The notes under the pieces are model-generated. The model was not told where the DNA came from. It ran no database searches and worked only from the letters and a program-made list of their open reading frames with translations. The position numbers and the translations under genes are program-made. From NCBI GenBank assembly GCA_002366725.1, contig DFBT01000047.1, forward strand, positions 1 through 6,249: a stretch of 6,249 nucleotides of DNA, read 5' to 3'. This document shows, piece by piece, positions 1 to 4,820 of the stretch; the stretch's first letter is position 1, and each line of letters begins with the position of its first letter. Source of the DNA: Caldifarciminota bacterium UBA3073 (GTDB lineage Bacteria; Hydrothermota; UBA3073).

Positions 1-17
1 TCCTACTTCCTTAGTAT

Positions 18-47
18 ATTATAATACATTTTTTTTCCTTTTGTCAA
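18..47 (-). promoter_or_regulatory. Sigma70-type promoter firing off the left edge
   Basis: Read on the minus strand, a perfect -35 TTGACA (47-42) is followed after 18 nt by a perfect -10 TATAAT (23-18). Transcription would start near position 11 and run leftward out of the window, so an unseen leftward gene probably begins just beyond base 1. The match to both hexamers is complete. The 18-nt spacer is one above the optimum, and the region is AT-rich, so some chance contribution is possible. Confidence 0.7.
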
Positions 48-363
48 GTAAAAAATTCCAAAAATTAAGGTCTCTCAAAGCCATATTCCATTGGAAATTG
101 CGAGTCTAATTTTTGCATCTTTTTACCCCCGGCTAACCCTGCTTGAATTCTCTGTAACTAAAATTTTAGTCTTTGCAGTGGCAAGCCACTGCACTCCTTT
201 TACAACGGGGGAGTCAAAGCATCAATTTTCAAGCTGGAGCCGAGTTGTATTCACCACCAGAAACTGAAACCCGAAAAAGCGACTCTGTACGCCTACTATA
301 GGAAAAAATTTGGGTTCAACTGCAGAGAAAAAAATTTGAAGAGATTCTGTGGATAAAAAATAG
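48..363. other. Intergenic region between two divergent promoters, no gene recognised
   Basis: These 316 bases lie between a leftward promoter (18-47) and a rightward one (364-392). I see no open frame with a ribosome site, no tRNA fold and no tmRNA end, although smpB lies downstream. The only structure that stands out is the palindrome pair at 157-192. A leftward open frame of 65 codons (419-222) runs through the rightward promoter, has no recognisable domain and is rich in Phe/Ser, as expected for a chance frame, so I do not call it. Confidence 0.5.
157..192. repeat. Two adjacent palindromes
   Basis: Bases 157-170 read ACTAAAATTTTAGT, a perfect 14-bp palindrome. Four bases later, 175-192 form a hairpin with the 7-bp stem GCAGTGG/CCACTGC around loop CAAG. 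Neither is followed directly by a convincing T-run in either direction, so a terminator is not well supported. They could be operator sites for the divergent promoters or remnants of a repeat. What is seen is the symmetry; the role is unknown. Confidence 0.45.
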
Positions 364-392
364 TTGACAAATGGGAAAAAAGATGGTATAAT
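364..392 (+). promoter_or_regulatory. Consensus promoter for the rpmB-smpB operon
   Basis: A perfect -35 TTGACA (364-369), a 17-nt spacer and a perfect -10 TATAAT (387-392) are preceded by the extended -10 dinucleotide TG (384-385). This is a full consensus for a housekeeping sigma70/sigmaA holoenzyme and should be strong. The predicted start is near 399, which leaves an untranslated leader of about 160 nt before the rpmB start codon at 561. Strong constitutive expression fits a ribosomal protein gene. Confidence 0.85.
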
Positions 393-407
393 AAAGGGCG
401 TTGAAAT

Positions 408-504
408 GACCAATGACAAAAATAGACAACAGACACAAGACCACAGACATTAGACTCTTGACATTGGACATTTTGGCTTTAGGCATTGCAAATTAGTCAT
501 TGGT
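408..504. repeat. Degenerate 7-bp periodic GAC array closed by an inverted repeat (rpmB leader)
   Basis: GAC occurs at 408 and 415, and after a 3-nt phase slip at 425, 432, 439, 446, 453, 460 and 467, each exactly seven bases apart. The rest of each heptad varies (for example AGACAAC, AGACACA, AGACATT). The trace fades through GGC at 475 and 482. The segment is bounded by ACCAATGAC (409-417) and its exact reverse complement GTCATTGGT (496-504), which could pair across the array in the transcript. All of it lies within the predicted 5' leader of rpmB. Confidence 0.7.
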
Positions 505-560
505 ATTAAAAAATGTAGTTAAGTTTTTGACAGTACTTTCTTGCAACCAAGGGAGGAATT

Positions 561-755
561 ATGGCAAAGTGTGCGATATGTGGAAAAGTGAGACTCGTTG
601 GTTCAAATGTGAGTCACGCTCACAATGTAACAAAAAAATACCAGAAACCAAATCTGAGAAAGGTAAGCGTAACTATAGACGGAAAATCAAAAAAGATATG
701 GGTCTGTGCAAAATGTCTGAAGGCGGGTAAGGTAGATGAAATCTATAAAAAATAG
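561..755 (+). CDS. rpmB: Large ribosomal subunit protein bL28
   Basis: This 64-residue protein is bL28, a small basic protein of the 50S subunit that binds 23S rRNA. It starts MAKCAICGK, carries the family stretch GSNVSHAHNVTKKYQKPNL (residues 14-32) and ends with VCAKCLKAGKVDEIYKK. Two CxxC pairs (C4/C7 and C49/C52) mark the zinc-ribbon (C+) form of the family. Length is normal. The start at 561 is fixed by a strong ribosome site, GGGAGG at 551-556, four bases upstream, and by the conserved MAKC N-terminus. Its last 20 bases overlap the start of smpB, implying one transcript and translational coupling. Expression should come from the consensus promoter at 364-392 through the repeat-containing leader. 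No frameshift or missing key residue is seen. Confidence 0.97.
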   Translation: MAKCAICGKVRLVGSNVSHAHNVTKKYQKPNLRKVSVTIDGKSKKIWVCAKCLKAGKVDEIYKK

Positions 756-1206
756 GAAGGCAAGACACAACTACTTTATTCTCGAGACATACGAGGCGGG
801 AATCGCATTGAAGGGAAGCGAGGTGAAGTCCTTGAGGAAAGGAACGGCAGACCTGCGCGACTCATACTGCGTGATAGAGGACGGTGAAGTGTTCGTTGTG
901 GGTATGTACATTGCCCCCTATGACAGCGCAATGGGCAGACTCCCCACCCGAAGGAAGAGAAAGCTGTTGTTGAATAAGAGAGAAATTAAGCGGATGTACA
1001 ACAGGGTGAATGAAAGAGGCTTCACTCTTATTCCCCTCTCTCTGTATTTCAATGAAAATGGCATAGCGAAACTTGAAATTGGATCATGTAAAGGAAAGGT
1101 AAAATATGAGAAACGCGAAAGGATAGAAGAACTCGACATGCGAAGGGAAGCAAGACGGGCAATGGGAAAACCCACAAGACGCAGACGAACGCAGACCAGA
1201 CAGTAG
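736..1206 (+). CDS. smpB: SsrA-binding protein SmpB
   Basis: SmpB binds tmRNA and guides it into the A site of stalled ribosomes for trans-translation. The 156-residue product has the family core in order: NRKARHNYFILETYEAGIALKGSEVKSLR (residues 6-34), the IAPY segment (59-62), RKRKLLLNKREI (73-84), GFTLIPLSLYF (95-105) and a YEKRE block (124-128), ending in a very basic tail with the RRRR run at 148-151. Length is normal. In place of the frequent N..(H)DP before the RKLLL block it has MGRLP, a mild departure. The start overlaps rpmB by 20 nt; AAGG at 729-732 lies close upstream, so coupling probably helps initiation. No ssrA gene is visible here. The stop codon TAG (1204-1206) falls inside a heptad repeat array that begins at 1198, so the last residues (RQ) are encoded by repeat DNA. 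Confidence 0.97.
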   Translation: MKSIKNRKARHNYFILETYEAGIALKGSEVKSLRKGTADLRDSYCVIEDGEVFVVGMYIAPYDSAMGRLPTRRKRKLLLNKREIKRMYNRVNERGFTLIPLSLYFNENGIAKLEIGSCKGKVKYEKRERIEELDMRREARRAMGKPTRRRRTQTRQ

Positions 1207-1323
1207 ACAGTAAGCAGTAGGCAGTAAGCAGTAAGTTATCAGTTATCGGTTATCGGTGATAAAGTTACCAATGACTATTGACCAATGATACCTACAATCT
1301 GAAATCTTCAATCTGAAATCTGC
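1198..1323. repeat. 18-unit heptad (7-bp) repeat array with drifting consensus
   Basis: From 1198 the sequence divides into 18 consecutive heptads without a break in register. The first five are AGACAGT twice, then AAGCAGT, AGGCAGT, AAGCAGT. Next come AAGTTAT, CAGTTAT, CGGTTAT and CGGTGAT (1233-1260). Then AAAGTTA, CCAATGA, CTATTGA, CCAATGA and TACCTAC (1261-1295), and finally AATCTGA, AATCTTC, AATCTGA and AATCTGC (1296-1323). Blocks of near-identical units succeed one another, as if different words were amplified side by side. The array starts in the last codons of smpB. It resembles the short tandem heptamer repeats known from cyanobacteria in style only; I claim no relationship. Confidence 0.8.
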
Positions 1324-1359
1324 AGTTTAATAATAAACCCAGAATATGCATTAACCACG

Positions 1360-1379
1360 CCTGCCTGCCGGTAGGCAGG
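1360..1379 (+). repeat. 20-bp GC-rich near-palindromic repeat, copy 1
   Basis: The sequence is CCTGCCTGCCGGTAGGCAGG. On the plus strand it can fold into an 8-bp stem (one G-T wobble) with a CCGG tetraloop. The same 20 bases recur exactly at 1547-1566 and, reverse complemented, at 4768-4787. It is preceded by ACG and followed by GATAATC. Its composition is far more GC-rich than the AT-rich DNA around it, which suggests an inserted or amplified element rather than drift. Confidence 0.8.
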
Positions 1380-1422
1380 GATAATCACGGATAAACACAG
1401 ATTATATAAGAATTATTTAGAT
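1380..1422. repeat. Degenerate 10-bp periodicity (GAT every ten bases)
   Basis: GAT occurs at 1380, 1390, 1400 and 1420, with GAA at the intervening 1410. The first two intervals are similar words, GATAATCACG and GATAAACACA. This looks like a short decamer repeat abutting the GC-rich palindrome at 1360-1379. Only the first two units are clearly alike, and the rest may be chance in AT-rich DNA. Confidence 0.35.
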
Positions 1423-1428
1423 TGCGGG

Positions 1429-1449
1429 TTTTCACCCTTTGGGTGAAAA
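1429..1449 (+). terminator. Hairpin with downstream T-rich tract, possible terminator
   Basis: TTTTCACCC (1429-1437) pairs perfectly with GGGTGAAAA (1441-1449) around a TTT loop, a 9-bp stem. A T-rich tract (CTTTTATTTAATTTTTG, 1455-1471) begins six bases after the stem, on the plus-strand side only. It is well placed to end the rpmB-smpB transcript, 223 nt after the smpB stop. The gap between stem and T-tract and the modest GC content of the stem make it a weak intrinsic terminator, so it may instead be another intergenic inverted repeat. Confidence 0.4.
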
Positions 1450-1516
1450 GATGACTTTTATTTAATTTTTGTCCATACGGATGCTGTGCATAAGTTCTTT
1501 ATTTTAAAATATCTTG

Positions 1517-1535
1517 CCTGCCTGCGGTAGGTAGG
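1517..1535 (+). repeat. GC-rich near-palindromic repeat, copy 2 (diverged)
   Basis: CCTGCCTGCGGTAGGTAGG is a 19-base variant of the 20-bp element: one C of the central CCGG is missing and the right arm reads GTAGG instead of GCAGG. It is followed by TGATAATCTC, resembling the flank of copies 1 and 3. Its start lies 30 bp before that of copy 3, so copies 2 and 3 form a short tandem pair. Confidence 0.7.
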
Positions 1536-1546
1536 TGATAATCTCG

Positions 1547-1566
1547 CCTGCCTGCCGGTAGGCAGG
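1547..1566 (+). repeat. 20-bp GC-rich near-palindromic repeat, copy 3
   Basis: CCTGCCTGCCGGTAGGCAGG, identical to copy 1 at 1360-1379 and in the same orientation. It is followed by TGTAATC, so the shared unit extends past the palindrome to a TAATC motif. It lies 41 bp upstream of the amidase start codon and would be in the 5' leader of any transcript entering that gene. Confidence 0.8.
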
Positions 1567-1607
1567 TGTAATCTTGTGGTTTCTTAACGCATAATTTGGG
1601 ATAAAGC

Positions 1608-2669
1608 ATGTTAAAGATACTCTTCTTTCTTTGTTTGTATACGGCGAGTTATAAGGGAAACAATGTTAAAGTTGCGATAAAAGAGCTGGACGGTTTCAGA
1701 TATATAAATATAGAGCCAATATCAAAACTTCTCGGCGGCAAAATAAACTATCTTGAAAAGAGCGGTAGGATATTCTGGCAAAAGGGAGATGTGAGCATCG
1801 TACTGATAGATGGCTCGCCGTGGGTGCTTTTGAATGCAAAACCGTACAATTTTCCCCTACCCGTGAGGAAAGGGGATGATGGTGTATTTCTGTCTCCTTC
1901 CATGCTCGTGCCATTGTTGAGCAGTGGTTTCAATCTGACGGTGGAGTTGGGAGACGACAGCCTGGTGGTGTTTGAACGAAAGCTGAAGATCGATAAGGTT
2001 GTAATAGATGCGGGACATGGGGGGAGGGACCCCGGGGCAATCGGACTTAAAAAAACAAAAGAGAAGGATGTGGTGCTCAAAATTGCGCGGATTGTAGCCA
2101 ATGAACTGGAAAAGGCGGGGGTTAACTGTATATTGACGAGAGATAAAGACAAATTTATACCCCTCGAGAAGAGGACCGAAATCGCAAATCAAAATGGCGC
2201 TAATCTCTTCGTATCTATACACCTGAACGCCTGCAGGAGCAGAAAAACGCATGGGTGTGAAGTATATTTCTTGTCTCGCGCGAGAACGGGCTGGGAGAGG
2301 GCGGTGGAGGCGAGGGAAAATAGCGTGATTAAATTTGAGGAAAGGGAATTGGGAGTGGATCTCGAGTCAATACTGTGGGACCTTGCACAGGCGGAGTATC
2401 TCTCGGAATCGAAAGAACTTGCGGCATACATCCTGAAATCCGTAACAAAGAAGGGAAACATAAAATCGTTGGGTGTAAAACAGGCAAATTTCTTTGTTTT
2501 GAGGGGTGCATATATGCCCGCCGTACTAGTGGAAGCGGACTTTATATCCAATCCCAAATGCGAAAAAAGGTTTAAGGACAAAGGGTTCGTAAGAAATATC
2601 GCATTGGGAATAGCGGAGGGAATTGAGAAATTCAGGGCAGAGTATGAAAAACAGATGAATTATGAATAG
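1608..2669 (+). CDS. N-acetylmuramoyl-L-alanine amidase (Amidase_3) with N-terminal copper-amine-oxidase-like domain
   Basis: This 353-residue protein should hydrolyse the bond between N-acetylmuramic acid and L-alanine in peptidoglycan, in the cell envelope. Residues 3-11 are a short hydrophobic stretch after K3, a likely export signal without a clear cleavage site. Residues ~20-125 look like the N-terminal domain shared with copper amine oxidases (PF07833 type), often found before such amidases. The catalytic Amidase_3 domain begins at KVVIDAGHGGRDPGAIG (130-146). Zinc ligands visible are H137, E152 and H205 (in SIHLNA), and the catalytic Glu is E309 in LVEADFISNP. The charged insert at ~213-270 sits where a regulatory helix blocks the active site in AmiA/B/C-type enzymes, so activation by a partner is possible (inference). 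The ribosome site is weak (GGGATAAAG), and an in-frame stop at 1602-1604 rules out an earlier start. It overlaps murI by 8 nt. Confidence 0.93.
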   Translation: MLKILFFLCLYTASYKGNNVKVAIKELDGFRYINIEPISKLLGGKINYLEKSGRIFWQKGDVSIVLIDGSPWVLLNAKPYNFPLPVRKGDDGVFLSPSMLVPLLSSGFNLTVELGDDSLVVFERKLKIDKVVIDAGHGGRDPGAIGLKKTKEKDVVLKIARIVANELEKAGVNCILTRDKDKFIPLEKRTEIANQNGANLFVSIHLNACRSRKTHGCEVYFLSRARTGWERAVEARENSVIKFEERELGVDLESILWDLAQAEYLSESKELAAYILKSVTKKGNIKSLGVKQANFFVLRGAYMPAVLVEADFISNPKCEKRFKDKGFVRNIALGIAEGIEKFRAEYEKQMNYE

Positions 2670-3444
2670 ACCGATTGGTATATTCGATTCGGGAATAGGT
2701 GGATTAACGGTTGTTAAAGAAATTATAAAGACTCTTCCCTATGAAGATATTATCTACTTCGGCGATACCGCACGGGTTCCATACGGTTCCAAGTCAAGAG
2801 AAACGATAATAAGATTCTCAAGGGAAATCGTAGAATTTTTGCTTGAGAGAGGGGTAAAAGTCATCGTGGTTGCATGCAATACGGCATCGAGCAATGCCCT
2901 ACCAGAGCTGGAAAGTCTCTATAACGGCACCCCATTCGTGGGTGTCATCAAACCGGGTGTCAAAAGGGCTCTCTCACTGGCAAGGAGCGTTATCGGCGTG
3001 ATTGGGACGAGGGCCACCATTGAATCCGGCATATACTCAACCGCACTTGGAGATGAATTCAAGATAGTGCAAAAACCCTGTTCACTTTTTGTTCCGCTTG
3101 TGGAAGAGGGGCTCATAGAGACACCCTTTACAATGGAGATAGCAAAATTTTACCTTAACCCATTAAAGAAAGAACATGTGGATACACTTATTCTGGGATG
3201 TACACACTATCCCATGTTAAAGACCGTCATACACGAGGTCATGGGAGAGGGTGTAGACCTCGTGGACTCTGCCGTTGAGGTGGCAAGATTTGTCGGCGGA
3301 CTTCTCGATAAGGGGGGTACACGGAATGGCAGAAGAATCCCCGACTACAGCTTTTACTTCAGCGATATGCCGGGAAATTTAAGCGAGATAGTGGAGAGGT
3401 TTCTGGGGAGAAGCGTGGAATTGAAGAATGTGTACCTCGGCTGA
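2662..3444 (+). CDS. murI: Glutamate racemase
   Basis: MurI interconverts L- and D-glutamate in the cytoplasm, supplying D-Glu for the peptidoglycan stem peptide. The 260-residue length is normal. Visible signatures are FDSGIGGLTV near the N-terminus (D9, S10), YFGDTARVPYG (32-42), VVACNTASSNAL with the first catalytic Cys C72, and LILGCTHYP with the second catalytic Cys C180 followed by H182. The family's GVIGT block is at 112-116. No cofactor motif is expected, as the enzyme is PLP-independent. The start codon lies within the end of the amidase gene (8-nt overlap, ATG inside the Asn-Tyr-Glu codons), with no separate ribosome site evident, so translation is probably coupled. Its own 3' end overlaps the next gene by 17 nt. 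The pairing with an amidase supports a cell-wall unit. Confidence 0.96.
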   Translation: MNRPIGIFDSGIGGLTVVKEIIKTLPYEDIIYFGDTARVPYGSKSRETIIRFSREIVEFLLERGVKVIVVACNTASSNALPELESLYNGTPFVGVIKPGVKRALSLARSVIGVIGTRATIESGIYSTALGDEFKIVQKPCSLFVPLVEEGLIETPFTMEIAKFYLNPLKKEHVDTLILGCTHYPMLKTVIHEVMGEGVDLVDSAVEVARFVGGLLDKGGTRNGRRIPDYSFYFSDMPGNLSEIVERFLGRSVELKNVYLG

Positions 3445-4237
3445 AATTGATATGTTATCAAATGTTCCCATACTACTCTATCACAGCATAGCACCATTTG
3501 AGTTGAGTGGTGTCTGGATACCAAAGATGAGATTTGAGAAGCAGATAAGATGGCTCTTTAAAAATCACTTCAGCTGTATTAAGCCACAGAAGCTTTTCGT
3601 CGACGATCCTCCCCCGAGACCAGTCGTCATCACATTCGACGATGGTTATGATAATTTTTATGAAAACGGTCTTCCAGTACTGCTCAAATACGGTTTTACC
3701 GCCACGATATTCGTGGTATCTCACTATGTCGGCAAAACAAATACCTGGGACGCGGGTGTAACCAGACGCACCCATATGGGATGGGATAAACTCAGAGAAT
3801 TCCCCGGATTGGGATTTGAAATTGCCTCTCATACAGATACACACTCAGATCTTACAAAACTCTCAAGAAAAGAAGTGCGAAGGGAACTGGAGTTCTCAAA
3901 AAAAACGATAGAAGATAAAATCGGCAAACCCGTGGAATTTCTATCATATCCGTTCGGCAGACATTCAAAATTTGTAAGGGATTGTGCCAAAGAGTTGGGC
4001 TATACAGCCTGCTTTTCATCAAACCCTTTCTCAAGAGACAGATGGGCTATCGGCAGGATGGGGGTCTATATCATAGATACAATGAAAGAGTACAGGGTCA
4101 AAGTCCACCCTCAAAATAAGTCTCTTTATAAACTTGAGGGAATAAAGACGAATGTAATAAATTCTGTCTCCATAGGGACTCCAGTGTGGAAGAGCCTGAT
4201 AGAGAAAACCATTGGAAATGATGAGGTATGGAGTTAA
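3428..4237 (+). CDS. Polysaccharide deacetylase family protein (NodB/CE4)
   Basis: This 269-residue protein has a NodB-homology (carbohydrate esterase family 4) domain, a metal-dependent fold that removes acetyl groups from sugars such as N-acetylglucosamine. Seen in order: VPILLYHSI (13-21), VVITFDDGYDNF (66-77) with the Asp pair D71/D72, IASHTDTHSDL (132-142) with likely metal ligands H135 and H139, and LSYPFGRHS (172-180). There is no signal peptide or membrane segment, so it may act in the cytoplasm or on a lipid- or nucleotide-linked sugar. The exact substrate cannot be told, and peptidoglycan is only suggested by the neighbouring amidase and murI. The start is uncertain: ATG 3428 overlaps murI by 17 nt, whereas ATG 3452, eight bases after the murI stop, begins MLSNVPILLYH and fits the domain better. 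Neither has a strong ribosome site. Confidence 0.9.
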   Translation: MCTSAEIDMLSNVPILLYHSIAPFELSGVWIPKMRFEKQIRWLFKNHFSCIKPQKLFVDDPPPRPVVITFDDGYDNFYENGLPVLLKYGFTATIFVVSHYVGKTNTWDAGVTRRTHMGWDKLREFPGLGFEIASHTDTHSDLTKLSRKEVRRELEFSKKTIEDKIGKPVEFLSYPFGRHSKFVRDCAKELGYTACFSSNPFSRDRWAIGRMGVYIIDTMKEYRVKVHPQNKSLYKLEGIKTNVINSVSIGTPVWKSLIEKTIGNDEVWS

Positions 4238-4257
4238 AACGAGATTAGGTATTGACT

Positions 4258-4674
4258 ATGGAAAAAGAGAATATGAAAGAATTTATACGGGGAATTGTTA
4301 GCCTTTTGTATAAGTGTTTTGGACATTACTCCTGGGTGGGGATATATCTTCTTCGGGATAATGAACTCAGACTTGGTCCCTGGAAGGGTAAGGCTCCGAC
4401 ACAACACACAGTGATACCTTTGGGTAAGGCTATATGCGGCATTGCCGCCACCACCGGTAAAACGGAAATCATCGATGAGGTGAGATCCGATGACAGATAT
4501 CTTGCCTGCTTCCCCGAAACGAGGTCTGAAATTGTGGTTCCCATTAAGAAAGAGGGAAGGGTGATAGGTGAGATAGACATAGATTCTGAAAAAGCATTCG
4601 CCTTTCAAAAAGATGACAGAAGATTTCTTGAGGCATTGGCAAATTTTCTTTCCGATATACTGGATGCTTCATAA
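4258..4674 (+). CDS. GAF-domain protein, free methionine-(R)-sulfoxide reductase-like
   Basis: The 138-residue product is a single GAF domain resembling the free Met-(R)-SO reductase (fRMsr, MsrC/YebR) family, which reduces oxidised free methionine in the cytoplasm. Family marks visible are WVGIYLL (26-32), LGPWKGK (39-45), LGKAICGIAA (55-64), YLACFPETRSEIVVP (81-95) and IGEIDIDS (103-110). The Cys in YLAC (C84) matches the catalytic one and C60 the one in the GK.CG motif. Acidic substrate-pocket residues E91, D107 and D109 are kept. The Cys normally following GK-x-x (here APTQ) is absent, so the usual resolving Cys is missing. A noncatalytic GAF sensor is the alternative. ATG 4258 is preferred over TTG 4252 because AGG at 4247-4249 is then eight bases away. 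It follows the deacetylase by 20 nt, probably in the same transcript. Confidence 0.82.
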   Translation: MEKENMKEFIRGIVSLLYKCFGHYSWVGIYLLRDNELRLGPWKGKAPTQHTVIPLGKAICGIAATTGKTEIIDEVRSDDRYLACFPETRSEIVVPIKKEGRVIGEIDIDSEKAFAFQKDDRRFLEALANFLSDILDAS

Positions 4675-4732
4675 TTTTTTGTCTTTACAAAATATTTGAC
4701 AGCAAGAACAAGGGGAAAGAGCCACGCCTGCC

Positions 4733-4740
4733 GCCGGCAA
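4733..4740 (+). repeat. Possible degenerate fragment of the GC-rich repeat
   Basis: The region CCACGCCTGCCGCCGGCA at 4722-4739 shares the 11-base left flank and arm (CCACGCCTGCC) with copy 1 (1355-1365) but lacks the complete right arm. It sits 28 bp before the intact copy at 4768-4787. It could be a decayed copy or chance similarity of GC-rich words. Confidence 0.35.
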
Positions 4741-4753
4741 CTGTGACTACAAT

Positions 4754-4801
4754 TTTGATTTTTGATACCTGCCTACCGGCAGGCAGGTTTGATTTTTGAT
4801 A
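4754..4801. repeat. 14-bp direct repeats flanking the palindromic element
   Basis: TTTGATTTTTGATA occurs at 4754-4767 and again, identically, at 4788-4801. The 20-bp GC-rich palindrome (4768-4787) fills the space between them exactly, with no extra base on either side. This is the geometry of an insertion with target duplication, although each 14-mer is itself two heptads (TTTGATT, TTTGATA) and could also come from tandem duplication. The second copy ends seven bases before the ribosome site of rpiB. Confidence 0.75.
4768..4787 (-). repeat. 20-bp GC-rich near-palindromic repeat, copy 4 (inverted)
   Basis: CCTGCCTACCGGCAGGCAGG is the exact reverse complement of copies 1 and 3. In this orientation the transcript of the plus strand would have an A-C mismatch where the others have a G-U pair, so folding is slightly weaker. 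It lies in the 146-nt gap before rpiB, which otherwise shows no promoter with two good hexamers: TTGACA at 4696-4701 lacks a -10. Confidence 0.8.
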
Positions 4802-4820
4802 TTTCTATGGAGGGGGTTTT

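Larger units (their letters stand above)
1207..1607. other. 401-nt repeat-filled intergenic region, no gene
   Basis: Between smpB and the amidase gene there is no supportable reading frame. The stretch contains, in order, the rest of the heptad array (to 1323), a 20-bp GC-rich near-palindrome (1360-1379), a decamer-like GAT periodicity (1380-1422), a 9-bp-stem hairpin (1429-1449) with a nearby T-rich tract, the AT palindrome TATTTTAAAATA (1500-1511), and two more GC-rich near-palindromes (1517-1566). I found no convincing promoter for the downstream cluster; CATAAT at 1590-1595 has no acceptable -35 partner. Confidence 0.6.

Noticed and set aside
313..321. GGTTCAACT, resembling a tRNA or tmRNA T-loop
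   Set aside because: No acceptor stem, anticodon arm or CCA-proximal pairing surrounds it, so it is not a tRNA or ssrA end.
222..419. A 65-codon leftward open frame
   Set aside because: It spans the consensus rightward promoter, has no ribosome site or recognisable domain, and its Phe/Ser-rich composition fits a chance frame in AT-rich DNA.
457..532. Additional TTGACA words at 457-462 and 527-532
   Set aside because: Neither has a recognisable -10 hexamer 16-18 nt downstream. The first is explained by the GAC heptad lattice.
918..1175. An 85-codon leftward open frame inside smpB
   Set aside because: It is fully antisense to conserved SmpB codons and has no features of its own.
1198..1323. 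CRISPR array
   Set aside because: The units are seven bases with no spacers between them and the words drift. There are no direct repeats of CRISPR length and no cas genes.
1590..1595. CATAAT as a -10 box for the amidase gene
   Set aside because: The sequences 16-18 nt upstream have at most two or three matches to a -35, and the start would leave only about six bases of leader.
4696..4701. TTGACA before rpiB as a dedicated promoter
   Set aside because: No -10-like hexamer lies at the right distance (the region is GAGCCACG), so a promoter cannot be supported.
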